NCBI GenBank assembly: GCA_934574045.1
Contig: CAKTMK010000020.1
Coordinates: forward strand, 1 to 40,043
DNA from: an uncultured Oscillibacter sp.
GTDB taxonomy: Bacteria > Bacillota > Clostridia > Oscillospirales > Oscillospiraceae
DNA: 40,043 nucleotides
Direction: 5' to 3'
Made by a program: the position numbers and the translations under genes. The notes under the pieces were generated by a model, which did no database searches, had not been told where the DNA came from, and saw only the letters and a list, made by a program, of their open reading frames with translations. Within the stretch, counting starts at the first letter, position 1; each line of letters starts with the position of its first letter. This document shows positions 12,001 through 20,701 of the stretch, in pieces.

Positions 12001-12849
12001 TCACGCGTCCTCCACGGGAATGCTGATCTCCGTGACGAACTTCTCCGGGTCACTGGTAAAGCCCTGATCGATCATGGTGATCTCCCGGGAAAAGCCGCCG
12101 ATCCGCAGCCCGCGGCCGCGGATGAAATCGTCCAGCGCCCGGTACTGCGCGGGCGACTGGAGGTGATGGCCCCGGAAGCGGACGCGGGCGCAGCGTGTCT
12201 CCGGCAGGCACAGGACCGGCCCGTCTACGCGGTCCGCCTCGTCCAGCAGGAGGAACGCGCCGTCGTAGCGGTCGTACTGCCGCCGGGCCAGCCGCTGCGC
12301 GGAGATGCTGAAGCCCACCTTGCCCAGAAAGACCAGCGCCTCCGCCTGCGCCGCGGCCAGCTTCCCGGCGGACAGCTCCAGCTCGTGATAATCTCCGGCC
12401 GACAGCGGCCCGTCCACCCAGAACAGGCGGCAGGCGGGGACCCGGACCAGCTCCACCGCGCCCAGCTTCGCGGTCTGCGCGGCCTGAAGCTGGCGGAGCC
12501 GGGCGTCGATCTTCCGCTCGACGCGGGCAAGCTCCCGCTGCTTTTCCGCCACGGCGGCCTTCTGCGCCAGCAGCTTTTCCTCGATCCGGTCCACGTCCCG
12601 ATCCTGCAGGAAATCGGCAATCTCATCCAGCGGCAGGTTCAGCGCCCGGAGGTAGCGGACGGTGTTGAACACCTCGAACTGCCGCGGCCCGTAATAGCGG
12701 TAGCCGGTGGCGGGATCGACCCGCTCGGGCGTCAGCAGGCCGAGGGCCTCATAGTGCCGGATGCTGCTCACGCTCAGGTGAAAGAGCCGCGCCATATCGC
12801 CGATCTGAAAGAGACGGCCCTCCCCGCCGTCCGTCTTACGTCCGCTCAT
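12001..12849 (-). CDS. MerR family regulator with effector-binding domain
   Basis: This is a 282-residue transcription factor of the BltR/BmrR class. The N-terminal winged helix is clear (FQIGDMARLFHLSVSSIRHY, then LGLLTPERVDPATGYRYY), followed by the dimer coiled coil (about 85-125) and a C-terminal GyrI-like effector domain. It is the last gene of an operon behind a split MATE transporter; its start overlaps the transporter end by 14 bases and has no clear ribosome site, so translation is probably coupled. A second in-frame ATG at 12867 is possible. It most likely binds the perfect palindrome in the operon promoter and activates it when a drug-like ligand is bound (family knowledge plus inference). 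Confidence 0.92.
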   Translation of the reverse strand: MSGRKTDGGEGRLFQIGDMARLFHLSVSSIRHYEALGLLTPERVDPATGYRYYGPRQFEVFNTVRYLRALNLPLDEIADFLQDRDVDRIEEKLLAQKAAVAEKQRELARVERKIDARLRQLQAAQTAKLGAVELVRVPACRLFWVDGPLSAGDYHELELSAGKLAAAQAEALVFLGKVGFSISAQRLARRQYDRYDGAFLLLDEADRVDGPVLCLPETRCARVRFRGHHLQSPAQYRALDDFIRGRGLRIGGFSREITMIDQGFTSDPEKFVTEISIPVEDA

Positions 12850-13480
12850 GACGGCGCAGCAGCGCATAGGCGCTCACACAGACCACAATGGAGACCAGCG
12901 ACCCGGCGGCACTGGCAAGCCCCATGGGGAACAGCGTCTGGGGGAAGAAGCGGGACGCCAGATACGCGCCGGGGACGCGGGCCAGCAGGATGGACAGAAA
13001 GTTGTGCAGGAACGAAAGCTCGGACCGCCCGATGGCGCAGAAGTAGCCGCTGAAGCTGAACTGCACGCCGGCAAGGCAGCAGTCCCAGATGTATCCCCGC
13101 AGATACTGCCCGCCCAGCCGGACGACCTGCGCGCCGTCCGCCGCGTCGGTGAACAGGGCCACCAGCGGCTCGGCGGCAAACTGCACGGCGACGGCCACGA
13201 CAAACCCGAACGAGCAGGCCAGCGCCGCGGCGTATCGCAGGGTGAGCCGCGCCCGCTCCGGCTTGCCCGCGCCGATGTTCTGCGCGCCCAGCGCGGAGAC
13301 GGCGGAGAGCATGGACGAGGGGACGAGGAACAGAAAGCCGATGATCTTTTCCACGATGCCTACCGCCGCCGCGTCGGCCAGCCCGCGCCGGTTGGCGATG
13401 ACGGTGATGACGATGAAGGAGATCTGGATGAAGCCGTCCTGCGCGGCCACGGGAGCGCCCACCTTCAGGATGCGGTTCAT
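12836..13480 (-). CDS. MATE efflux transporter, C-terminal half (separate ORF)
   Basis: This 214-residue ORF corresponds to transmembrane helices 7-12 of a MATE family multidrug/sodium or proton antiporter, starting with MNRILKVGAPVAAQDGFIQI, which aligns with the start of the second lobe. It begins at an ATG whose last two bases overlap the TGA stop of the N-terminal half (ATGA). A single base inserted just before this point would join the two halves into one normal 450-residue protein. It may be translated by reinitiation or be a frameshifted remnant; see the separate finding. Confidence 0.85.
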   Translation of the reverse strand: MNRILKVGAPVAAQDGFIQISFIVITVIANRRGLADAAAVGIVEKIIGFLFLVPSSMLSAVSALGAQNIGAGKPERARLTLRYAAALACSFGFVVAVAVQFAAEPLVALFTDAADGAQVVRLGGQYLRGYIWDCCLAGVQFSFSGYFCAIGRSELSFLHNFLSILLARVPGAYLASRFFPQTLFPMGLASAAGSLVSIVVCVSAYALLRRHERT

Positions 13481-14172
13481 GACGCTCCGCTGGGCCGCAG
13501 ATCCTCCTGGCCGACGCGGATGCTCCGCCGTTTCACGATCACCGTCAGCGACACGGCCACGCTGACCGCCTGAGAGAGGGTGGTCCCCAGCGCCGCACCC
13601 GCCGGACCCAGCGAGAGCGCACCCATGAAGAGATAGTCCAGCGCGATGTTGACGGCGCAGGCCACGGCGATGAAATACATGGGGCTTTTGCTGTCGCCCA
13701 GCCCCCGGAACACGGAGCTGATGATATTGTAGGCGGTGATGAACGGGATGCCCGCAAAGCAGATGCGCAGATACGCCGCCGTTCCCTCCACCGCCGCCTC
13801 CGGCGTGGACATGACGGCCACGATGGGCCGCACCGCCAGCAGCAGCGCCGCCGTCAGCACGGCGGAGAGGGCCAGAAACAGCACCGCGGTGTTGCCCACG
13901 CAGGCGGAGGCCCGCCGCCGGTCGCCTGCGCCCACGGCCTGCGCGATGCTCACCGTTGCGCCCATGGCCAGCCCCACGATCATCACCGTGAGCATATGCA
14001 TGACCTGCAACCCGACGGACACCGCCGTGGTATCCGCCACGGCGCCGAACTGGCCGATGATGAACAGGTCCGCCATGCCGTAAAGCGTCTGCAGAAAATA
14101 CGAGAGCAGGTACGGCAGGGAGAACCGGACGATATTGCCGAACACGCTGCCCTCAGTCAGATTCCGTTCCAT
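13477..14172 (-). CDS. MATE efflux transporter, N-terminal half (separate ORF)
   Basis: This 231-residue ORF covers helices 1-6 of a MATE transporter: MERNLTEGSVFGNIVRFSLP, then the conserved ADLFIIGQFG and FRGLGDSKSPMYF blocks. It stops after ...EDLRPSGAS, exactly in the loop between the two lobes. ATG 14172 is chosen because an upstream in-frame ATG (14202) lies inside the -10 box of the operon promoter; the leader is therefore only about 20 bases. A purine stretch (AAAAGAAG) serves as a weak ribosome site. Full MATE proteins have about 450 residues and twelve helices, so this is a half transporter unless frameshifting occurs. Confidence 0.85.
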   Translation of the reverse strand: MERNLTEGSVFGNIVRFSLPYLLSYFLQTLYGMADLFIIGQFGAVADTTAVSVGLQVMHMLTVMIVGLAMGATVSIAQAVGAGDRRRASACVGNTAVLFLALSAVLTAALLLAVRPIVAVMSTPEAAVEGTAAYLRICFAGIPFITAYNIISSVFRGLGDSKSPMYFIAVACAVNIALDYLFMGALSLGPAGAALGTTLSQAVSVAVSLTVIVKRRSIRVGQEDLRPSGAS

Positions 14173-14197
14173 AAGCGTCAGCTTCTTTTCGGAGGAT

Positions 14198-14228
14198 AGC
14201 ATAAACTCTACAACGGTTGTAGAGTCAA
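14198..14228 (-). promoter_or_regulatory. MerR-type promoter and operator of the MATE-MerR operon
   Basis: On the minus strand TTGACT (14223-14228) and TATGCT (14198-14203) are 19 bases apart, the unusual spacing of MerR-activated promoters. Between them lies a perfect inverted repeat with 10-base arms and one central base, ACTCTACAAC-G-GTTGTAGAGT (14205-14225 on the plus strand). This is the classical geometry in which a MerR dimer twists the DNA to bring the two boxes into register. The regulator is almost certainly the MerR protein at 12001-12849. Confidence 0.93.
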
Positions 14229-14229
14229 G

Positions 14230-14277
14230 AAAAAATTTCGCCCCCGAGGGGCCGGGACAGCCGATCCGGCTCCCGGC
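14230..14277 (-). terminator. probable terminator of trmD
   Basis: On the minus strand the stem GCCGGGAGCCG ... CGGCTGTCCCGGC is followed by a small CCCCTCGGGG hairpin and a run of six Ts (14230-14235), ending just before the MerR-type promoter. The T-run is a few bases away from the stem, so it is less than ideal. Confidence 0.55.
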
Positions 14278-14319
14278 GGCCCGCAGGGGCGCTTTCCGGC
14301 CCGCTCCGGCGGGCGCGGC

Positions 14320-15096
14320 TCATTCGGGCGTGGGGTCGGCCTGCCCGGCGGCAAGCTCGGCCTTCGCCTGCTGGAGGACCTTCCGGTCCGCCTTGGAGGT
14401 GAGCTGGGACTCGTCGAACTGGGCGAACAGGTCCGGGCGGCGGAGCATGGTGCGCTTGTAGCTCTCCTTTTTCCGCCACGCGGCCACCTTGGCGTGATCG
14501 CCGGAGACGAGGATGGGCGGCACCTCCCGCCCGTGCCACGCGGCGGGGCGGGAATACTGGGGATACTCCAGAAGCCCGTTCCAGTGGGACTCCTCCGTAA
14601 AGCACTCCTCGTCCGGCAGAACGCCCGGCACCATCCGGCACACCGCGTCGCACACCGCCATGGCCGGGATCTCTCCGCCGGTGAGCACAAAGTCGCCCAT
14701 GGAGATCTCCTCGTCCACGCACTCGTCCAGAAACCGCTGGTCCACGCCCTCATAGTGGCCGCAGACGAGGATCAGGTGCGAATACCGCTCCTTCAGCTCC
14801 CGGGCCACGGACTGGGTGAACACCCGCCCACAGGGGGAGAGGAAGATGGTCCGGCCGGGGCCGAAGGTGGAGATCACATGGTACCAGCAGCGGAACAGGG
14901 GATCGGCCTGCATCACCGCGCCCCGGCCCCCGCCGTAGGGATAGTCGTCCACCTGCATCTGCTTATTGGTGGTGTACTCCCGGATCTGGTGGGTCCGGAT
15001 GGCGATGTATCCCCGCTCCTGCGCCCGGCCCAGAATGCTGACGTTGAGCATCGCGTCCACCGACTCGGGAAACAGCGTCAGAATGTCAATTCTCAT
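14320..15096 (-). CDS. trmD: tRNA (guanine-37-N1) methyltransferase
   Basis: TrmD methylates G37 next to the anticodon of several tRNAs using S-adenosylmethionine and so prevents +1 frameshifting. The 258-residue protein has the trefoil-knot SPOUT fold: MRIDILTLFPE start, DDYPYGGGRGAVMQ, LSPCGRVFTQ, LVCGHYEGVDQRFLD and SMGDFVLTGGEIPAM (knot region), then SHWNGLLEYPQYSRP in the C-terminal domain. The last 20 residues are a variable tail. The start overlaps the end of rimM by 11 bases, indicating coupled translation. Confidence 0.98.
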   Translation of the reverse strand: MRIDILTLFPESVDAMLNVSILGRAQERGYIAIRTHQIREYTTNKQMQVDDYPYGGGRGAVMQADPLFRCWYHVISTFGPGRTIFLSPCGRVFTQSVARELKERYSHLILVCGHYEGVDQRFLDECVDEEISMGDFVLTGGEIPAMAVCDAVCRMVPGVLPDEECFTEESHWNGLLEYPQYSRPAAWHGREVPPILVSGDHAKVAAWRKKESYKRTMLRRPDLFAQFDESQLTSKADRKVLQQAKAELAAGQADPTPE

Positions 15097-15592
15097 CGCT
15101 CGCCATTCCTTTCAGGATGTGGACCTCCATCACGTTGGCCTCCAGATCCACGGAGCGGATGAACACCTCCGGCACGGCGGGGATCAGATACGTTTTTTCG
15201 CCCGTGACGGTATAGACCTTGCTGGCGGGATAGTCCTCCACCAGCGTCACCCGGCCCAGCGTCTCGCCGGTGTCGGCGTTTTTCACGTCCATGCCGATCA
15301 GCTCGTCGTCAAAAACGGCGTCCTCACCCGCGTCCGTCCGGCGGATGAACACGGGCTGCTCCTTGTACGCCAGTGCCGCGTTCATATCGTCCACGCCGGG
15401 GAGCTTGAGCAGGACAAAGCTCTTGTGGACGTGGTTCGCCTGGGGGCGGACGGGGGTTTTGTCCCGCCCGATGTAAAAGGTATCAAAGCCCGTCAGATAC
15501 GCCGGGTCGAACCCCCGGGGCAGCAGGCGCACCTCGCCCCGGATGCCGTGGGCGTTGACGATGCGGCCGACTTGGATGAAGTCCAGTTTCAT
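15086..15592 (-). CDS. rimM: 16S rRNA processing protein
   Basis: RimM assists maturation of the 30S subunit head and binds ribosomal protein S19. The 168-residue protein has the N-terminal RimM barrel (FIQVGRIVNAHGIRGEVRL) and the C-terminal PRC barrel (DDELIGMDVKNADTGETLG ... TYLIPAVPEVFIRSVDLE). An AAGGAG ribosome site lies 7 bases before the ATG. It follows khpA after a terminator-like hairpin and overlaps trmD. Confidence 0.97.
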   Translation of the reverse strand: MKLDFIQVGRIVNAHGIRGEVRLLPRGFDPAYLTGFDTFYIGRDKTPVRPQANHVHKSFVLLKLPGVDDMNAALAYKEQPVFIRRTDAGEDAVFDDELIGMDVKNADTGETLGRVTLVEDYPASKVYTVTGEKTYLIPAVPEVFIRSVDLEANVMEVHILKGMASDEN

Positions 15593-15654
15593 GGAGACGC
15601 TCCTTATTGTAATGAGTAGTGTGGCGCCGTCCCGCGGCGGGAATGGCCGGAGAG

Positions 15655-15683
15655 AAAAAGAAGCGGCGCGCCCGCGCCGCTTC
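15655..15683 (-). terminator. terminator between khpA and rimM
   Basis: On the minus strand GAAGCGGCGC pairs perfectly with GCGCCGCTTC around a 4-base loop, followed by five Ts (15655-15659). The stem begins 3 bases after the khpA stop codon. No promoter is evident before rimM, so it probably only lowers transcription of rimM-trmD relative to rpsP-khpA. Confidence 0.8.
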
Positions 15684-15686
15684 TTT

Positions 15687-15917
15687 TCAGTCTACGATAT
15701 CGACGGAAACCTTGACGCCGGTACGCTGGGCATAGGAGCGCACGAGCGTGCGGATCTCCTTTGCAATGCGACCCTGACGGCCAATGACCTTGCCCATGTC
15801 GTCGGGGGCGACGCGCAGCTCCAACGTCAGTTCCTGCTCACCGGGGACCTCCGTGACCGAAACGGCCTCGGGATCGTCCACGAGGTTTCTGGCGATATAG
15901 AGCAGCAAGTCCTTCAT
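15687..15917 (-). CDS. khpA: KH-domain RNA-binding protein KhpA
   Basis: This is a 76-residue single KH domain protein with the GxxG loop in GKVIGRQGRIAKEIRTLV. The family binds RNA, often as a dimer or with KhpB, and affects cell elongation and division in Firmicutes. GGAGG lies 7 bases before ATG and the gene starts 15 bases after rpsP, the usual order in Clostridia. Confidence 0.96.
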   Translation of the reverse strand: MKDLLLYIARNLVDDPEAVSVTEVPGEQELTLELRVAPDDMGKVIGRQGRIAKEIRTLVRSYAQRTGVKVSVDIVD

Positions 15918-15932
15918 GGCGTGTCCTCCGGC

Positions 15933-16172
15933 TTAGAGGACTTCCACTTTTTTCAGCAGCGCGCGCACCGTGTCGGTGGGCTGAGCGCCGGACTTGATCC
16001 ACGCCTGCGCGCGCTCCGCGTCGATCTTGATCTCGGCGGGAGAGACGCAGGGATTGTAAGTGCCGATCTCCTCAATGAAGCGGCCGTCGCGGGGAGCGCG
16101 GGAATCCGCAACGACGACGCGGTAGAAAGGAGCCTTCTTGGCGCCCAGACGGCGCAGTCTGATCTTGACCAT
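15933..16172 (-). CDS. rpsP: 30S ribosomal protein S16
   Basis: This is a 79-residue S16 protein with the conserved start MVKIRLRRLGAKKAPFYRV, then ADSRAPRDGRFIEEIGTYNP. S16 binds the 5' domain of 16S rRNA early in assembly. GGAGGT lies 9 bases before the ATG. It lies 72 bases after ffh without an evident promoter or terminator; ATTTAT-CT-ATAAAT in the gap can pair but lacks other features. Confidence 0.98.
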   Translation of the reverse strand: MVKIRLRRLGAKKAPFYRVVVADSRAPRDGRFIEEIGTYNPCVSPAEIKIDAERAQAWIKSGAQPTDTVRALLKKVEVL

Positions 16173-16244
16173 GATTGTGTACCTCCAGAAAATATTGAAT
16201 GATTTATCTATAAATGCGCTTGCACTTATATCCGTTGGAATGGG

Positions 16245-17597
<1,353 letters not shown>

Positions 17598-17600
17598 CGG

Positions 17601-17966
17601 TCACTCCCTGAGCGCGGCGGCTTCCTCGGAGATGGAGTCCGCCAGCGCCGCCAGACGCTCGTTTTCAAACTGCCGGTCGTTGAGGAGCCGCAGCTCGTCC
17701 GCCGCGGCGCAGATCGCGTCGATCCGGGGACGCATCTGCTCGAACCGGCGGATCAGGTGGGTCTTGTCCTCAAACTCCTGCATGATCCCCTCCGCCCGGA
17801 CGATCACGTCCCGGACGCCCTGACGGGAGATGCCCGCGTTTTCCGCGATCTCTGAGAGGGAGAGGTCGTCGTTGTAGTAGTAGTCGAAAAATTCCTTCTG
17901 GCGGTCGGTGAGCAGCTCTCCGTAAAAATCATAGAGCATGGTCATGCGGTAGGTCTGATTTTTCAA
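17601..17966 (-). CDS. ylxM: YlxM, UPF0122 helix-turn-helix protein
   Basis: This is a 121-residue cytoplasmic protein of the YlxM/p13 family, thought to assist the SRP pathway. It resembles sigma-factor region 4: LTDRQKEFFDYYYNDDLSLS followed by EIAENAGISRQGVRDVIVRA. A TTG start at 17966 is chosen because GGGGGAG lies 5 bases before it; the ATG at 17945 has no ribosome site. It is the first gene of the ylxM-ffh cluster, with a sigma-A promoter at 18024-18052. Confidence 0.93.
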   Translation of the reverse strand: MKNQTYRMTMLYDFYGELLTDRQKEFFDYYYNDDLSLSEIAENAGISRQGVRDVIVRAEGIMQEFEDKTHLIRRFEQMRPRIDAICAAADELRLLNDRQFENERLAALADSISEEAAALRE

Positions 17967-17992
17967 CGCGACTCCCCCTTGCCAGAAGTAAA

Positions 17993-18052
17993 TGTAAAGT
18001 TATCACGCTTTACAACGACAATTAGTTTACAGGACTTCTTTCAAAAAGTCAA
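17993..18052 (-). promoter_or_regulatory. ylxM-ffh promoter and leader inverted repeat
   Basis: On the minus strand TTGACT (18047-18052) and TAAACT (18024-18029) are separated by 17 bases. Just after the expected start a perfect 7-base inverted repeat TGTAAAG ... CTTTACA with an 8-base spacer (17993-18014) could be an operator or an mRNA hairpin. Confidence 0.75.
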
Positions 18053-18142
18053 GGGGAAAACAGGGAAAACCGCAAAAACTTCATGTAATAAGTGTTGTAC
18101 CGCGAAAATATGTAAGCGCCGGTGCAGGAAGTTTTTGCGCAT

Positions 18143-18274
18143 CATTTCCGGCAGCCCCGAAGGGGCGGGGAAATGGCATATTTCATATTTTGCTATGCCT
18201 TTGCACAGCAAAATCAGGCGGAAGCGCGCTTCGGGCGGACGTCTCTGCGCCCGCGGCGCAAAAAACGCGTCCGC
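18143..18274. other. gene-free stretch with a series of inverted repeats
   Basis: Between the ylxM promoter and the M19 gene (18053-18365) no gene is evident. Four inverted repeats follow one another: CATTTCC-GCCCC/GGGGC-GGAAATG (18143-18175), ATTTTGCT/AGCAAAAT (18187-18214), the palindrome GAAGCGCGCTTC (18221-18232) and GCGGACG/CGTCCGC (18235-18274). This could be a structured RNA on either strand or non-functional sequence; no terminator or promoter clearly defines it. Confidence 0.35.
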
Positions 18275-18365
18275 GGGGAAGAAAACGGTTGCGCCGTCCG
18301 GGCTTTTGTCATTTAATAGGAAGAACGGAACGCGCGGGCGCGGCCCGCGGGGAGGGAGGAGCGCA

Positions 18366-19316
18366 ATGTATTTCGATGCCCATTCGGACATTTTCAACGA
18401 TGTGACCGTCCGGCGGCTGCGGGGCGAGACGGACGTTTTCCGGCGGCGCCATCTGGACCGCCTGCGCCGGGGCGGCGCGGAGGGCGGCATTTTCGTCATC
18501 TGGGTGGACCCGCCCTATGACGCGGACTGTGGGAAGCGGACCCACCAGATCATGGACTGCATCCGGGCGGAGAGTGCCGGGAACGGCGTGCTGCGGCTGG
18601 TGCGCACCTGCGCGGAGATGGACCGGGCGCGTCGGGACGGCGTGTTTTACGCGTTCGTGGGTGTGGAGGGCATGGCCTACGCGGGCAATTCTCTGGCCCG
18701 CATCGACGAATATTACGACTTCGGCGCGCGCCACGCCATGCTCACGTGGAACGAGGCCAACGCGCTGGCGGCGGGGGCGCTGTCCGGCGAGACATGGGGG
18801 CTGACCGCCGCGGGGCGGCGGGCGGTCCGGCGGCTTCAGGAGAAGGGGATGCTGCTGGACGTTTCCCACCTGAACGAGGCGGGCTTCTGGGACGTATCGG
18901 AGCTGACGGCCGCGCCCTTCATCGCGTCCCATTCCAATGCCCGGGCGCTGTGCGACACGCCCCGGAACCTGACGGACGACCAGCTCCGGGCCGTCCGGGA
19001 CGCGGACGGCGTGGTGGGGCTGAATGCCTACGCCCGTTTCATCGGCGAAGCGCCGGAGGAGCAGACAGTCCGCCGGCTGGCCCTGCACGCCGCCCACATG
19101 GCGGAGGTGATGGGCGTGGACCACGTGGGCTGCGGCTTTGATTTCGTGGAGTTTTTGGACGACGGGGACGCGCCGCCCCGGACCGCCGGGCTGGCGGACG
19201 CGGGGGAGGTCCCGAACCTTTTCACCTGCCTCGCGGAGCTGGGAATGACGGCGGAGGAGCTGGAGAAGATCGCACGGCTGAATTTTCAGCGCGTCCTGCG
19301 CCGGACGGTGGGCTGA
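18366..19316 (+). CDS. M19 family membrane-dipeptidase-like protein
   Basis: This is a 316-residue zinc dipeptidase of the renal dipeptidase (M19) family. The binuclear zinc site is visible: His6 and Asp8 in DAHSD, the bridging Glu101 in GVEGMAY, His168 in DVSHLN, His189 in ASHSNAR and Asp259 in GCGFDF. It is a TIM barrel without signal peptide or lipobox, so a cytoplasmic location is likely. The ATG at 18366 follows GGGAGGAG. Family members cleave dipeptides, including some with D-residues. It stands alone, upstream of yfmF, which has its own promoter. Confidence 0.94.
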   Translation: MYFDAHSDIFNDVTVRRLRGETDVFRRRHLDRLRRGGAEGGIFVIWVDPPYDADCGKRTHQIMDCIRAESAGNGVLRLVRTCAEMDRARRDGVFYAFVGVEGMAYAGNSLARIDEYYDFGARHAMLTWNEANALAAGALSGETWGLTAAGRRAVRRLQEKGMLLDVSHLNEAGFWDVSELTAAPFIASHSNARALCDTPRNLTDDQLRAVRDADGVVGLNAYARFIGEAPEEQTVRRLALHAAHMAEVMGVDHVGCGFDFVEFLDDGDAPPRTAGLADAGEVPNLFTCLAELGMTAEELEKIARLNFQRVLRRTVG

Positions 19317-19365
19317 CCGCCCCGGCGGACGGGCCGGAGCGTTGCAAAAACGCTGAAAATAGGGT

Positions 19366-19406
19366 TTGAATTTATGAAAAGGATACAGTATAATACTATA
19401 CTGTAT
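19366..19406 (+). promoter_or_regulatory. yfmF-yfmH-lgt promoter with a palindrome over the -10 box
   Basis: TTGAAT (19366-19371) and a perfect TATAAT (19389-19394) are separated by 17 bases. A perfect inverted repeat with 10-base arms, ATACAGTATA-ATAC-TATACTGTAT (19383-19406), covers the -10 box and the expected start point. Such a position suits a repressor operator; the binding protein is unknown. Confidence 0.8.
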
Positions 19407-19432
19407 TTGAATCGACAGGAAGGAGCCTGAAT

Positions 19433-20701
19433 TTGAAAACGACCAGAGAAAAGCTGGCGGATGGCGTGTACCTCACCCATCTGCCGGCCCGGAAATTCAA
19501 GACGAGCCTCCTCTCCGCCCAGTTCATGACCCCTGTTGCGGAGCAGACCGCGGCGGAGCAGGCGCTGCTGCCTGCGGTCCTGCGGCGGGGCACGGCCCGG
19601 TACCCCGACATGGGCGCGCTGAGCGCGGAGCTGGACCGGCTGTACGGCGCGGAGATCGACTACACCGTGCGCAAAAAGGGCGAGTGTCAGTGCGTGGGCT
19701 TTGTGGCCAGCTTCATTGACGACGCCTTTGCCCCCAGCGGGGAAAAGCTGCTCGAGCCGGTGACGGCGCTGCTGGGTCAGGTCCTGTGCGACCCGGCGCG
19801 GCGGGACGGACGGTTCCTGCCGGAGTATGTGGACGGCGAGCGGACGAATCTGGTGGACGCCATCCGCAGCATTCTCAACGACAAGCGGGATTACGCCGAC
19901 CTGCGGCTCCTGCAGGAGATGTGCGCCGGGGAGCCTTACGGCGTCAGCCGGTTCGGCGATGAGGCGTCCGCCCGGGCGCTGACGGAGGAGGACGTTCACG
20001 GCGCATATGACCGGCTGCTCTCCTCCGCGCCGCTGGAGCTTTTTTACTGCGGCAGCGCCGAGCTTTCCCGGGTGCGGGACGCGCTGAGCAGCGCGCTGGC
20101 GGCCCTGCCCGCGCGGACGGCGATCCCCCTGCCCCAGAGCCGGAAGCATCCGGCCCGGAGCGAGGTCAAGCGCGTCACAGACGAGATGGACGTGACTCAG
20201 GGCAAGCTGGGCATGGGCTTTTCCTGCGGGGAGGGCAGCTTCTCCGCCCTGATGATGGGCAACACCCTCTTCGGCGGCAGCAGCAACGCAAAGCTCTTTA
20301 TGAACGTGCGGGAAAAGCTGTCCCTGTGCTATTACGCCTCGTCGGTGTTCCACCGGCAGAAGGGGATCATCACCGTCTCCTCCGGCATCGAGTTTCAGAA
20401 CTTCCAGCGGGCCTATGACGAGATCCTGCGCCAGCTGGCCGCCGTGCAGAATGGGGAGCTGGAGCCGTGGGAGCTGGAGGGGGCGCGCAGCACGCTTTGC
20501 AGCGCCTACGCCTCCGTGGGCGACTCCCAGAGCAAGCTGGAGAACTTCTGGCTAGGCCAGACGGCCACAGGCCGCAGCGACACGCCGGAGGAGCTGGCGG
20601 CGGGTATCCGCGCCGTCTCCGCGGAGGAGATCTGCGCGGCCATGCGGTCCGTGTCGCTGGACACGGTGTACTTTCTCAAGGGAGAGGGGGCGGCGGAATG
20701 A
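19433..20701 (+). CDS. yfmF: M16-like protein YfmF (YmfF), catalytically inactive partner
   Basis: This is a 422-residue member of the M16 (pitrilysin/insulinase) fold that lacks the HxxEH zinc motif, as is usual for YfmF, and has the C-terminal ...FMNVREKLSLCYYASS block. In Bacillus the YmfF/YmfH pair is linked to the modification of elongation factor P and possibly to peptide processing; the precise role is not firmly known. A TTG start at 19433 follows AAGGAG by 7 bases. Its stop overlaps the yfmH start in ATGA, so the two are translationally coupled and probably form a heterodimer. Confidence 0.92.
   Translation: MKTTREKLADGVYLTHLPARKFKTSLLSAQFMTPVAEQTAAEQALLPAVLRRGTARYPDMGALSAELDRLYGAEIDYTVRKKGECQCVGFVASFIDDAFAPSGEKLLEPVTALLGQVLCDPARRDGRFLPEYVDGERTNLVDAIRSILNDKRDYADLRLLQEMCAGEPYGVSRFGDEASARALTEEDVHGAYDRLLSSAPLELFYCGSAELSRVRDALSSALAALPARTAIPLPQSRKHPARSEVKRVTDEMDVTQGKLGMGFSCGEGSFSALMMGNTLFGGSSNAKLFMNVREKLSLCYYASSVFHRQKGIITVSSGIEFQNFQRAYDEILRQLAAVQNGELEPWELEGARSTLCSAYASVGDSQSKLENFWLGQTATGRSDTPEELAAGIRAVSAEEICAAMRSVSLDTVYFLKGEGAAE

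Noticed and set aside
14173..14202. ATG at 14202 as start of the MATE N-terminal half
   Set aside because: It lies within the -10 box of the MerR-type promoter, so it would not be on the mRNA.
19433..20701. YfmF as a decayed peptidase because HxxEH is missing
   Set aside because: Loss of the zinc motif is normal for this partner of YfmH; the frame is full length and coupled to yfmH.
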